Below are positions 11,441 to 24,900 of a stretch of 64,000 nt of DNA, piece by piece; within the stretch, counting starts at the first letter, position 1; the number at the start of each line of letters is the position of its first letter. The stretch is from Spisula solida (Eukaryota; Mollusca; Bivalvia; Venerida; Mactridae): NCBI GenBank assembly GCA_947247005.1, contig OX365955.1:5094001-5158000 (forward strand), written 5' to 3'. Below the pieces are notes generated by a model, which saw only the letters and a program-made list of their open reading frames with translations, did not search any database and was not told the origin of the DNA. The position numbers and the translations under genes are program-made.

Positions 11441-13993
11441 TTATCGAAATGGTCCAGTAATCCCTGGCTGTGAAGCTACTGCGCGTGGTGGTACTGCGCG
11501 TGGTGGACATCTTCGTGGTTGAACTTTCACACTCTTCACCGCCCTGTCAATGTTCCTCGCTAACGTCTGGTTTCCATTGTAATTCAGGTGTAGACCATCC
11601 CTTCCCATAAGACGACTTGGCGCTCATGTATACGAAAAAATGTAATTATTGGTTATGGTCGGCAATGCAATGCCAAAATCAGGCCGTGTTCAGGCACAAA
11701 AAATAGGCAAGTCGGCAAGACAAGGTGTTTATCAATATCTAATAATGAATATAATTGAGTACACATTTCATCGACATTGTTCAGTGTGATATGTATCATT
11801 TTACTAGCTTTTTTCATTTAATATGGTCTTCATTCACGACAACAATCGATCTTTACTGCGTAGTTCTAGTTTGTGCGTTATGTCAGAATGTAAACGTTCA
11901 TAAATACTAGTGATATGGTACTTTCAATAGGATAAATTTATGATAATTACCACAGAAGTCACTTTGTTCCAAGACCTGCAGACAAGGTGTATCATCTATG
12001 CTACGTTTCAACAGTGAATTGATGTCGTCTACGTCGTCGTTCCAATTGTCAATCTCTCCCTGTAGCCATCTACAACCATGAAAGTAGTTCTGTCCTCGAT
12101 GAAGCACCTCCCACACCAGAATCTGAGCACTGAAATATTCAACAATAATAATGAAAGCATATAACTATGAAATTATGATTCAAATATCAATGTATTGTAT
12201 AATGTACAAACTTGGTATTGCGCACAAGTATCAAGGTAGACACTTATCGAACGTAATAATATTAATAGCAGTGGTCTTGTCTTTAAGTGGCAAAAACAAA
12301 TTCCGGAAGAGCAGCATGGTATTGTTTTTCTCTGTATCATCGGATGTTAAAATGATTTACACAGTCTACGAATTTATTGAAAGACCCACGTATACCGTAC
12401 ATAAATCAAATCTCAGTGCAGACCCGTACTATATGTAATATTAAGATAACTATTCCCTTAGTATTTTAATACACTGCAGATGAAGCTATCTAGTTTCTGA
12501 AGATATTATTTACGCTTCGACTAACGCTTGCAACAATATATTTTGTAATAATTATGTATGTACCTTGGTGATCGGCAGTGGATTGCATCACAAATAGTTA
12601 GAATGTCTTCTACAATCAGTTGCGGAGACTTATATCCAACGTCATTTGCGCCAGTCATCAACACAACAGTCTGAAATAAGAATATATAAAGGTATATTAC
12701 TTTTTTACTCGAATTGGTAAGTGCTCATTTTTGCATTTGGTGTGTTTGCGTGTGTGTGTTTTATGGAGGAAACATATATCACCTATGTACGGCAATTCGA
12801 GAAGGGATTCGGGAGGTACTGTAAGCACAAAATAGGGGTGACACTATAATAAACAAATAGTTACCATAATTAGATTGACACCTTATTTAACGACCGAATA
12901 TAGTTTCAGTTTCAGTTTATTTCATTATTGCAGAGTCCTGTAAAATACAGGATACATATGCATAACACATTTACAATAGCAATTTAGCTGTCACAGTGAC
13001 ACTGGGTATACGACCATAAACGGCTTTTTGGAATATTTAAAAGAAGTTACTAAAAATGAAATAATTCATATAATCAAAGAGAAAATTAATGTTAAGGTTT
13101 GAAAATATTTTAGTTTTCTATTACACGAGAGCATTTCGAAATGGTAGACATTAAAATGTTGTCGTTTTATTACACTGACCATGTGTGGCTAATCGGTTCA
13201 ATAACGAAAGCGAAAGTAGACTAGCCTCACCTAGTGTAATTGTGACAGACTAAACTTTTACGACATATAATGCTAATTGTCATTTTCATACAATGAATGC
13301 ATCACATAACATTTGTTTAGATAACATATATACATGTACATATATACACTTACATACATAATGGGATTATCGCTGTCTGCGCCTATAGTTGATTTGGTGT
13401 TGTGATAATAACTAATTTGTATAGCTAATTATACAAGGTAATGTGATTATTACCCTTTTATCTCACACGTAGCTAAGTGGCCACGTGTCTTTAATTATAA
13501 TCTAATCAATACACATTACATTTTTTGATTTACGTCCTCGTGATATACCCGCCAACCGGAATTACAAATAAATAGAGCCGAGAATCGTATCAAATTATCC
13601 GTATAATACAATAGACCTGTAACAGATTATACATATAAATACCCAGTAAAACATAGATCAAAATCGGTCACACTTTAGATGAACCGATTATCTTTATAAA
13701 CAGAGCATCTGCATTTGCCCCGTGTGTGCGCTATATATAGCCTACTATATTTCCGATTCAATTGCGTTACAGGGGCATTTACGACTAGAAACAAATTTCA
13801 GATGACAATCATACCATTTACATATTTGTACAAAAAAGATACTTACCGAAAAGAAAGGCGCAACATCGAATACATCTGACTTATCCAGAAATTGAAGGTT
13901 CCTCGCTCCAGGATAAGCAAAAACTGAGTAATCCTGACAACACAACAATTCACTTAAGTATTTGGTCTGGCTATGCCCGACAACAAGAGCCAT
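11441..13993 (-). CDS. SGNH/GDSL-hydrolase-like protein, four exons, 204 aa
   Basis: Four minus-strand exons splice in frame: 13993-13847, 12670-12564, 12129-11951 and 11622-11441 (615 nt including stop). Donors are GTAAGT, GTACAT and GTAATT. Acceptors are ATTTCAG, ATTTCAG and CATGAG. The phases agree at every joint (0, 2, 1). Exon 1 has the nucleophile block VVGHSQ (Ser8; the usual GDS reads GHS). Exon 2 has GAND (Gly56, Asn58) and exon 4 has DGLH (Asp153, His156). These are SGNH blocks I, III and V in order and at normal spacing, and ~200 aa is a normal domain length. The start is the ATG at 13993 in good context (gacaATGG). No signal peptide or membrane segment is seen, so a cytoplasmic location is inferred. 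Such hydrolases act on esters, but the substrate is unknown. The stop lies about 20 bp from the start of the MULE open frame on the same strand, so this could be a transposon-borne gene. The exon model is my inference and has no transcript support. Confidence 0.7.
12671..13846 (-). other. Intron 1 of the SGNH-like gene, with a retroelement tail
   Basis: Non-coding. From about 12903 the sequence (AGTTTC)n followed by AGTTTATTTCATTATTGCAG and a CCTGTAAAATACAGG palindrome looks like a minus-oriented LINE or SINE 3' tail. Nothing else is recognised in the intron. Confidence 0.45.
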
Positions 13994-15099
13994 TGTCACA
14001 ATTCAATGTATTCACAATAAATCTCAAACTCACAAATTATTCACAAATATCAAAAATAGCAAAATAAATAAGGTTAATAAAATTATCAACAATAAATTGG
14101 TAATTATTGTAATCCAGTATTCAATCAGTGATACCGTAGTTATGATAAGGTTATGACGATGTTTGAATCAACAATATCTTATATGGAGATATGGACAAAA
14201 GGGGTAGGATGTTTATAATACATTGATATACAAACATTTCTTTAATTTTTTAACATAACATAACATAACTTAATTACTATAAAAAATAATATTTTTAGTG
14301 GAATGTGTTTGAATCGTACTAATTGATCACAGTTTTAACCAGTAAAGACGGTCAACAATCAATTAATTATTGTAATAAGTGATAATTCACTGATTGTAAT
14401 GAGGGAAATGCCTAAATAATTTTATCACATAACCCGCGGTTCAGGAGTGCCGTAAAGCCGTGCCGTAAATATCGTTCGGCACTCCCAGACTGTGCAATAA
14501 ATATTTAAATGAGCTTGACGTGACGTTAGCCAATCCATGCATTGATCCGTCAAGGACGTCAGGATAATACCAACGTCGTTATGACGTCGCGTTCGTTGTA
14601 CCGCTGAATTTTGGCTCAAACATATGCAGCGTACATCATCATTTTGAACAATTACGAGCGTTTTCTAAGGTTATGTGATAAATAGAATCTAACATTCGTG
14701 CTCATTACATACGAGTTTTATTAAACTCGTCGACAAAAACAATATGACACTCGGCAAAGCCTCGTGTCATATCATTTTGTCCACTCGTTTAATAAAACTC
14801 GTATGTAATGAGCACTCATGCAAGATCCTCTATGTATGGATAAAGGGATTACAACGCCGAGCTATAAACTTTGATGTGTTTTATTATAATTTTAATTGTC
14901 CTTTAATCATCATGATTATATATGATCAAACGAAATAACATAAAACATGCTCGCATAATTACATTGACCTACATAGTTAAAAAAAAAGCTTTAATCATGC
15001 TAAATATTTTCCTATGTTTTCAATTTTCATGAAAAAAACAACGTAATTTAAAATTATATATTATAACCACAAAGTTTGCTAATAACAATGGCAATGGAC
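13994..15099. other. Non-coding stretch with a foldback palindrome
   Basis: I see no gene. The region is AT-rich and contains the 118-bp palindrome at 14698-14815. Confidence 0.5.
14698..14815. mobile_element. 118-bp palindromic foldback element
   Basis: The left arm starts GTGCTCATTACATACGAG and the right arm ends with its exact reverse complement. Pairing continues through TTTTATTAAAC and, past a mismatch zone, ATATGACAC/GTGTCATAT to a ~13-nt centre. The arms are about 50 bp. Likely a palindromic MITE; no target duplication was resolved. Confidence 0.75.
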
Positions 15100-15535
15100 C
15101 GATGTCACTGGTCCGAGGGTTTCTTAATTCCACTACATAAAAAGGGTAACACCAATGACGTAGAAAATTATAGAGGAATTACGTTGCTAAGTGTACTGGG
15201 CAAACTATTCTCGCGCGTTTTGAATAACAGATTAGCGCAGTGGTCAGATAATTACGGTGTTTATGTAGAGGCTCAGGCTGGGTTTAGGTCAGGTATGGGA
15301 ACAGTGGACAATATTTTTGTTCTTCAGGGATTAATCAATCATATGATAAACACAGGTAAACAACTTTACTGTGCTTTTATAGACTTCACGAAAGCATTTG
15401 ATTACATCGTTCGTGAAAATCTATGGTATAAGATGTTAAAATTAGGAATACGTGGAAATATTTTTAATATTATCAAATCTATGTACGATAGTGTCAAAAC
15501 TAAGGTTAAATATAATAATTCTTTAAGTGAGTCAT
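15100..15535 (+). pseudogene. LINE reverse transcriptase fragment
   Basis: A ~145-residue piece of the RT fingers and palm of a non-LTR retrotransposon: HKKGN, NYRGITLLS, QAGFR and AFIDFTKAFDY. It is close to residues 135-270 of the larger LINE at 17725. The 5' end is truncated near WSEGF. The 3' end stops at a (GATAA)n-tailed element at 15536, and no YADD segment appears beyond that. It is a dead relic. Confidence 0.85.
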
Positions 15536-15790
15536 AAGATAAGATAAACTTTATTTAACGTCGATTATAGTTAACATAATAAACATAAGCTACAAGCTTG
15601 TATTCGACATAACAAAGAAATCATATATTTAAGTATATGCATAGAACATTTATATGAGACATATAATAATATATACAAACAATGTTACAAGAGAATTAAT
15701 TAACAAATGAAACTACAAATATGCAAGACGAACTAAAAACAAAAATTACAATGCTAATCTATACGGACAAAATTAATCTGTTTGGTTTAT
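15536..15790 (-). mobile_element. 255-bp (TTATC)n-tailed retroelement tail, minus copy
   Basis: Reverse complement of 36461-36719 with very high similarity over the full length. The tail reads as (GATAA)n on the plus strand at 15536-15547. It is inserted at the broken end of a LINE RT frame. It is probably a 5'-truncated LINE 3' UTR or a LINE-dependent SINE. No clear target duplication here. Confidence 0.8.
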
Positions 15791-17706
15791 CAGGATCATC
15801 AGTGGACAGAAAATACAGTGAGTTGACAAGAAAGTTGCTGGCTCTAAAATTGTGTATAGTCTGTAAATTTAGTAATATTATGATTTCTGAAATTTCATTA
15901 TTAGTTGAAGATAATATAAATTAAGTTTTTGAAGGACACTATTTATAATAGGTTGTCTTATATCACATGAAATAACCATGCTTTGTACATGGTCATGAAG
16001 AAATTAACACAATTTGCAGAAAAAAAAACAAGTATAACAATTATATACAACATGTACATATGTCAGTCTAAGATAATTAAAGTGGGACTAAGCAAATACA
16101 TTCATAATTATTAAAAAGATTGTTACATATTAATTTATCCTAAGATAGACTCAGATAAAATGCCAGATAACACCAAAGCTATTGTTTGGATTAAAGATAT
16201 TTAACTGCTTAGTAAAATTGTTATCTAAAGTGTTCAATAATTAGCTTATATGACTGGTATTTAAAAGCATTTATATTTAGGATTAATTATTAAAGCTGAG
16301 CAACGGACAGAAAAATATACTACATCAAATAGGATGTTGCTGGTTCTGTAATATTTAAAACCATTGAGAAGTTTATAAGGTGAATTGAATCAGGGTGATT
16401 GAAATGGTGATTGAAATTTGGTTACCATGCTATGCTTGTTCAAGTCTATGGCTTCATTATTATATGAAGTATTTATATTAAAGTATTTAAGTGATACCCT
16501 GTAAAATGAGTGTCTTTTCAGTCCTACTTAATATACCACAACATGATCAGACTAATAATCTACTATAAAATACATTCACATGGCATAGTAGTCAAATAAA
16601 TTGAATAATATACAAACTGAACTTAAAAGGAGAAAAGAAAAGTGAGACTAAGCCACTCTTGCACACACATACAGGCACTACTAAATCATTCCACGAACAA
16701 GACATGCTCTCTCACACAGACATGATTACATGTATATACAATTAGGAAATTCAAAACATGTGTTCAAATACACCAAAAATGTTCTTGGGCTGATACAGAC
16801 ACAATCATAACATTAGACGACTACACCTATGCATAGTAGTCCAGTACCTTCCTTAAGACATATGTAAGGACAGGATGGACGCATTCTTACCGCATAGAAA
16901 AATTTTAGTACCATACTTCAGGAGCTTAGTTTCTACGAAAAGTCGAAACAGAAACGAAGCATCTGAGAAGACATTGTTTATTATCAACGTGAGGGAAAAT
17001 AAAGCGCCTTCTTTAATGAAATCACATGTAGTTAGTGTATTCGATCGATGTTCATTGGTATATATGTATACTTGGTATGTGAACCTCAATAGTACAGAGC
17101 TTTAATGAATTTTGGGCAGCAAATTAAAAAGTTTGGGTACATTTTGACATCATCTAAAGTTTCGCACAGTTGTGAGTCTATCGTACCGAGAATGTATTGG
17201 ATGAAATGGGGTCTGTCTGCACTAATTAACATGTCGCATACGCTATCATTGATTTCATTTGATAATTTTGTTAGAAACATTCACAAGGCATAGTAGATTA
17301 TATACAAACTGCAATAGAGAGAAAAAGTCAGTCTAAGCAAATGCATTTGTAATAAGTGCAAAGCAGATTATGTACGCACACACATAGTCACAATCATACA
17401 GCTTAAGATAGTAGAAGTAGAAGAATGATGTTTAGTAGATATAAAGTAAAGATATAATCTATATGATACTTAGAGTTTTCAAATTAACATTACTGTTATA
17501 TGTCATTTAAAATGTTATGTGTACATATTTTGACTATGTTGTCTATTTCAAAACAATATACATGTACAGCATTTCAATATCAACATGGGATCATAAAATA
17601 TACATGAAAAACCAATACAGGAAAAAACAAATAACAAACATACATTGGGTTCCATAATAAATGTATATACACATAGAAAGTGACAATTTTATTACTGACA
17701 CATATA
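15791..17706. other. Non-coding AT-rich stretch
   Basis: I recognise no gene, satellite or element here. Open frames of up to 78 codons overlap on both strands and carry no family motif. Confidence 0.45.
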
Positions 17707-17748
17707 TACGTGCGTTTTTATGTTGAAAAATAAACATAAAAACGCACG
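17707..17748. repeat. Hairpin at the LINE 5' junction
   Basis: ACGTGCGTTTTTATGT is followed, after a short loop, by its reverse complement ACATAAAAACGCACGT. The right arm is LINE coding sequence and the left arm is a short inverted copy of it. This resembles a 5'-inversion scar made during target-primed reverse transcription. Confidence 0.7.
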
Positions 17749-19885
17749 TTTATATTGGAAACTATTGAAAGAAACTACGAAATGTAGACCAAGTAATTCT
17801 ATTTCTTTCGATACATTTTCGCGCTATTTTCAAGCGGTAAATAATCCGGACGATCGTTTCTTTCAACCTGACGAAGATGTAGTTCATTTTAATGAGCGAT
17901 TTTTACAAAATGAATCGAAAATAATGTTCGCAGAATTAGACTTACCGATCACAATTACAGAATTAAAACAGGGTATCTCAGAGTTATCGCTAGGTAGGGC
18001 AGCCGGCCTGGACGGTATTTTAAATGAATTCTTAGTCCATGGTAAAACTGTCTTTGAACCATATCTATTAAAATTGTTTAATGTTATACTTAATGTGGGG
18101 TATTTCCCGGAATCGTGGAGTGAAGGATTTGTCATTCCAATCCATAAAAAAGGTAATATTAACGAAGTTAAGAATTACCGAGGCGTTACCTTATTAAGCA
18201 CATTGGGTAAATTGTTCACGAGGATATTAAATAACCGATTATCATATTGGGCGGAGCATTACTATGTTTATATAGAGGCACAAGGGGGTTTTAGGGCAAA
18301 AATGGGGACGACGGATAACATATATGTATTACATGGTTTAATTAATCACTTTTTAAATAACAATAAAAAGCTATACTGTGCTTTTATAGACTTTTCCAAA
18401 GCCTTCGATTATGTTGTGCATGAAAATATTTGGTACAAAATGTTAAAACTCGGTATAAGGGGTAAAATGTTCAATGTCATTAAATCAATGTATTCAACGG
18501 TGAAATCGCGGGTAAAAGTATTAAATCAGTTAGGCGATTCTTTCGAGTGCCTGCTTGGGGTACGACAAGGGGAGTGTCTCAGTCCGTTTCTATTTTCGTT
18601 GTATGTTAATGATTTAGAAGACGAATTGTTCTTAAATGGTTTTAAAGGTTTAGATATAAATCATACAAAGATGTTTCTTTTACTTTACGCGGATGACATC
18701 ACCATATTGTCTGAAACGGCCGAAGATTTACAACATGGGTTAGATAGGCTCCATATTTACTGTAATAGGTGGAAATTGAAAGTAAACATCGATAAATCCA
18801 AAATAATGATTTTTAGAAAAGGTGGTCGCCTACCAGGAAATCTATAGTTTATGTATGATAATACTAGACTAGAAATTGTTAATTCGTTTGTGTATTTAGG
18901 TATTGTTTTTACATCTGGGGGTTCGTTTAGCAAGGCTCAGCAGACACTATCAGGACAAGCCCAGAAAGCAATGTACACGCTCAGACGGCATTTAAATAAA
19001 TTTTCGGATATAGGGGTTAATCATTCATTAGAGTTATTTGATAAATTGATTTCACCAATTTTATGCTATGCTAGCCCAGTCTGGGGGTTTTGCAAAGCGG
19101 ATAGCGTAGAGCGACTTCATTTACATTTCTGCAAATCGTTATTAGGTGTACGCGTATCTACACAAAACGACTTTATTTACGGAGAGGTGGGGAGAACGGA
19201 TTTAAAATCTACACGTGTATATAATGCGATAAAATATTGGTTAAAAGTTGTCGCCGTAAACGATAGAAAATACATAAAAATAGTTTATGATTGTATGCTA
19301 AATGATATTAACTTATTTCCAAATAAAACAAATTGGGCTAGTTTTATTCGTGATGCTCTGTGCAACTTAGGCTTCGCAAACGTATGGTTGGAACAGGGAG
19401 TAAATAATTCTAAGGCATTTCTTGTAAACTTGAAAACACGAATACGAGATACTTTCATTCAAAATTGGAGTTCTAGACTCACTGACTCAACAAGAGCATT
19501 ATTTTATAAAAGCATATGTAGTTTTAAATTTCAACCTTATCTAAATAATCTCAATATCCGAAAATATCGGGTATCATTTACAAAACTAAGGGTTTCATCA
19601 CATCATCTAGAAATTGAAAAGGGTCGATGGAAACAGCCTCCAACTCCACAAAATGAACGTTTATGTCAAAACTGTTATAAATTGGATGACGAATTTCACT
19701 TTCTTTTTGAATGTGAACTTTTAAAAGATATTCGAAAAATATACATCAAAAGATACTACTTTACCAACCCTAGTATGTTTAAACTATGTCAGCTTTTAGC
19801 ATGTGAAAACATCACTCAGTTACGAACTCTCTCTGTATTTATATATAAAGGGTTATTAATAAAACAAAATTTCTTAATGCGCTAA
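17725..19885 (+). pseudogene. Non-LTR retrotransposon RT (LINE), one in-frame stop
   Basis: About 720 codons in one frame, broken only by TAG at 18845-18847. The RT core includes HKKGN, NYRGVTLLSTLGKL, FIDFSKAFDYV, GVRQGECLSPFLF and the catalytic LLYADD. After the stop come the thumb (FVYLGIVFTSGGSF), SPVWGF, and a C-terminal zinc-knuckle-like CQNC-x8-H-x4-C. The apurinic-type endonuclease expected upstream is missing, so the copy is 5'-truncated. It is closely related to the fragments at 15100 and 26597. The 3' UTR runs to the (CTTGAAAT)n tail near 20361. The clade is left open (I/jockey group likely). Dead unless the stop is read through. Confidence 0.88.
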
Positions 19886-20361
19886 TTTTGATATGCATTT
19901 CTTTATCATATCGTTATCCATCAGTGCATATACATGTATTTCTTCATAAAGTATTATATACCCGTATAATTGTATTATGTAATACTTGTTTGTTGTTATG
20001 CATAATCATGACATGTATATAAATTGACTATGCCTAACACATTTTCAACATCAATCATGGTGATAGCATTCGTTAACTCATATAAATGATTTGTAATGTC
20101 ATTTGGCAAATTATATATTTTGTATTTGATTGAATACAACTGATTGGTAAATTTGATTAATTATATACTGATGATTAATGGATTACTGTTGTTTTAAGTA
20201 ACTTCTCAGTCTGTCTTTTTGACCTTGGCACCAATAAGATTATATAGAAATATATGTATGTTGATATTGCGATCAGGGGTCATCTTTGACCTACATGTAT
20301 TTCGCACTTTTATGTATTGTTATATAATTGATGTTCATAATAAATCTTGAAATCTTGAAAT
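19886..20361 (+). other. LINE 3' UTR with (CTTGAAAT)n tail
   Basis: AT-rich non-coding sequence following the LINE stop codon. It ends AATAAATCTTGAAATCTTGAAATC at about 20340-20361, a short tandem tail as in LINEs without poly(A). It abuts the 3' coding end of a minus-strand LINE. Confidence 0.65.
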
Positions 20362-21909
20362 CATAGAACAGGTACAGTGCTCATTACTCCAAATTTTTAT
20401 AAGCTGTTTAAATTCAGTAAACTTAGATGCGCATCTGATATGATTAGGGAGGTTGTTCCAAACTTAAGCTGCTTCAAAGCGGAAACTCTTTTTTCCATAT
20501 GTTGTAGTACGTACTTTAGGTAAGTCCAGAGTATTGCTATGTCTAAATTGGTAATTTGAGGAGCGAACACTTACAAGTTCCTGCATATAATCAGGAGAGA
20601 TGTTGTTAAGGCATTTGAAAACTTCTATTGCGAGTTGTTTTATTCGAGAAATGTGAAGTGTTGGCAAGTTGATTCGCTTTAACAAATCTTCATATGAAGA
20701 AGAGTAGTCATTGTAAACAACTTTCAGAGCCCTAAATTGTAATCTTTCAAGTTTTTCAGTATTTTTCTTACTACAAAAAACAATTGGACAATAGTTGAAA
20801 TTCGATCTGATAAAACATTTGTAAATAGTGATCCTTGTTTCTATATTAACGAGCGGACATAATCGAGTCAACACGTTTATTTGTCTAGCTGACTTTCTAC
20901 ATATATTAGATACATGGATGTCAAAATTCAATAGTGAATCTATTTCAATGCCAAGTAATTTAACATGAGTTTCACAGGGGATCTCAATGTCTGAGATTTG
21001 AAAGCTTTTTACCTTGTTCCTTGTTTCTTTTCCAATACAAATTGCTTGAAATTTATCTGGGTTTGCTTGCATAAGATTATCTGCGAACCATTTAATCATT
21101 ACACTGCTTTCATCTTGTATTGTGCTTTTTAATGTTGTAAGATTTTTGTGGTGAAACGATAACGTATTGTCATCAGCATAGTTATAGTTTGACGCCTTTT
21201 CTATGAAATAAAAAATATCATTCAGGAAAATATTAAATATAAGGGGACCTAGAATTGAACCCTGTGGGACTCCTTTAGTAATGTTACTCCATTCACTGTA
21301 TGTATTGCCTAGTTTGACTTGCTGCTTTCTGTTTGACAAATAATCTAGCATTAGATTTGCCGATGCCCCAGAAAGGCCGTATGCTTTAAGTTTAAGAAAG
21401 ATTAAATTGTGTGGGAGACAGTCGAATGCCTTAGATAGGTCCATCAATATAGCAGCAACATACTCTTGTCTGTCTAAGGCACTCTTCCAGTCTTCAATAA
21501 GACGCACCAAAGTGGTCTGGCAACCATAACTTCTTCTGAAGGCGGATAGAAACTTGTGAAAAATATTTTCAAAATGTGAGTTAAGCTGTATGTTGATAGA
21601 TTGCTCAAACAATTTTGATATTGTCGGCAAGATACTGACAGGTCTGTAATTCTTCTTTTGAAATGGATCATCTTTCTTAAACAGGGGTTTGACTTGAGCA
21701 AGTTTTAATGCCTGTGGAAATTTGGAAGTTTCGAAAGATTTATTTATTAGTGAAGTAAGAGGCAATGCCAGTGCATCCGCACCTGCCTTTATAACCTTCG
21801 GTGGTAGATTATCTATACCTATGGCTTTTTTGGTATTAACATTTTGTAATAATTTGCGAGTTTGGTGTGTGCTCACAGGTGTGAAATTAAAGCTACATAC
21901 AGACGGGTG

Positions 21910-24900
21910 TAGTCCGGCCCGAAATCCCCGAAATTTGACCGAACCTTGCATTGGAGTATAAAGTTTTTTTCTTTGCTGATTTCAGTAGCCAAGACCTTTC
22001 AAATGGAATTTCTGACGGGTGACATTGTGTCACCCTTGAGCATTTTGAGAAAATTGGGCTAAAAGTTCCAAAATATAAACGAAACTGCGAATTTTTGGAA
22101 TCGGTGAACTACATTATCATTTATAATCATATTTTATAATAAATCACATTTATATGTAGTTATTATATTGCAGTTGAAGACTGCAAAATTTTAGTGCCGT
22201 GCATTTATGCAAAAGGAGGTATTTTGGGGTATAACGTTAAAAAGTGCATGGAAAAGTGCGAATTTTTGCAATCGGTGGTCTATAACGACATTAGCCATTA
22301 TATTTGGTAAAGAATCGCTGTGATAGTTATATAGTGACTTGCGATGAAGATATTAAACACCTTAAGCTATGCTTTGGTACAAAATGTGGTATTTTGGGGG
22401 TAAAACGTTAAAAAGTGCATTTAAAAGTGCGAATTTTTGGAATCGATGAACTTTAACGTCACTGGCCATTATATTTTGTAAATATTCGCTGTGGTAATTT
22501 TATAGTGTCTTGCCATTAATATCAAACATCTTAAGCTAAGCTATAGTACAAAATGTAGTATTTCTGGGGTAAAACATTAAATAGTACATGTATGGAGGAA
22601 AGCTGCAATTTTTTGGAATAGGTAGACCGGATACAATGTCATGTATCTTTTCTTTGTGATTAATCAATATGAATGGTGTGAATAACCTTATAGTTTTGAT
22701 ATCAAACGTCTTAAGTTTGGCTATTGTGCAAATGTGATAATTTGGGGTATACATTGTAACTTCAAAATATCAAGAAAAAGGGCGACTTTTTCGAGGTAGT
22801 AGACTACACAGTCTTTTATCATTTTATTTCATAGTAAATCCATGCAACATGTACTTATTAACATGTAGAGTTTAAAATATCAAACCTGTGTGCAATGTTA
22901 TTGATATAAATATGATATATTGGGATAAAATGTTATAACATATAAACGAAAACAGTGCTTTTTGGAATCCGTAGACTTTATTGCCCTTAAATGTTTATTT
23001 GATATGTATCCCGGGTCATAGAAATTACTATTCTAGCTGTCTGTAAGTTACATCATAGAACTATTACTAGCAATGCCCAACAGAACTAGTATGTGTTATC
23101 CCCTATAGACCAGGAGATGATGCTGTGCAAGGCAAATATAGATTTTAATAGAGCCAGTAATGACTTCTCCATAGTGCTGAGTACCCAAAACTAATAAATC
23201 AATAGCAGCATCAGGCGCGTAGTTGATATCCTATCCTGTCAGGAATGACTACTGGTATACGAGGCAGTGTTTTGTCACCCTCATAGACCCAGGAATATCT
23301 GTTCACAGCAGTGTTAGGTATCATATAGAGCATAGTATGGCTATTCTATGCAGTGTTTAATGCCATATAAAGTCTCGACTGACAGTTTAAGACATCACAA
23401 AACAAGGCGAAACTGTGCCAGGTAGAGTCAAACATCCCAAATAGATCAAGTAATGGCTGATCACAACAGTACAAGGTTACTAATCCATATGATCCACTGG
23501 CACTCGACCAGACGAACAACTCTATAAATGGCCTTGGCCTATAATCTATACGTTTTTGGTCAGTGGGTCATACATATCATTGGCAGTCAGTTGTACCCTA
23601 TAAAGTAAATAAAGTGTATGTTATATAATTAGTACCCCACAGAGCAACAAAGAGCAGTTCCAAACTATGTTGGGTACCAATTAAAGAAAGGAATGGCTGT
23701 TTCAGGTCATCGTATGTGTCCGAATTAAGCAAGGAATAGCCTAGTGATAGGGCGCACGCTTTGGGATCGAGACGTCTCGGGTTCGATCCCACTCTGCACC
23801 ATTGCCTAATTTCTCTGAGCAAGAATAACCCACAATGCCCACTTGACGAAGGTGTGAATTGGTACTTGTAATGATGTGCATGTTCGATATTTCTGGACGC
23901 CACATCTCGATTTTGGCGCACACATACCAGAGGAGAACTCGTCTCCAGAGGGAGACAGAAACGCAAGTATCCTTAGGTAGCCCAATGAATGTCAAAGGGC
24001 GGCTGAACGGCTGAATTTCTGAAAGTGGCCCTGCAAAACTCGGTAACGTTTTAACTTTAAATGTCAAATGTACTGTTTGATACCCTATAGATTTACAAAT
24101 GGCTGCGTCCAGTAATATTGTATATCAAATGAAGTCAAGAATGACTCTGTCAGGCAATATTCAACCAGTGATGGCTTAACAGGTAATGTATAATCCTTAT
24201 AAATTCAGGAATAATCATTGTCATGCTTCCAACAGTATTAGGTAACCCTTTTAGGTCATAAATTGCTATGCTATCCTTTGGAGCTGGGAAAGGATGTGTT
24301 ACATACCCCGTAGAGCAATAAAATTAATGGCAGACACAAGCAGTGTTGGGTAGCATATAAAGCTATGAATGACTGTGTCTGATAGTATTTGCTATCTAAT
24401 AGAGCAGTGTTAGGTACCACAGAATGCATGTGCCAAAAGTGTCAGGTGGCCCGTGGGCTCAAGGAATAGACACTATATACAAATGTACATTATGTTAGGT
24501 AGATTGTGAAACAAGTTCTTAATTAATCACGCTCAGTGACTAATTCTTGGTGTTATACATCGCTACGGTGGTATGAGAGAGAAACCATCGTCCCATTTAT
24601 GCTTTAGTATCTATATATGCAAGGGAATTACCCCATGGTAGCATTTTAAATCGTCTTTGGTATGACCAGGCCTGGGATTGAGCCTGGGACATCCCGCAAT
24701 CGAAGTGAACGCTCTAGGAGTGACTGTACACAGCAGTATATAGTATCGATAGCGCTAGGGGTGACTGTCATGCAGGGTTACGTACGTATAGATTCAAGAA
24801 TTGCTGAGCCAGGTATCACAAAGAGTAACAAATTGCTGCGTCAGGAAATTAAAGGTATCCATTACCATAAGATAAGCAGCAGTGGCATGTACCCAATTAG

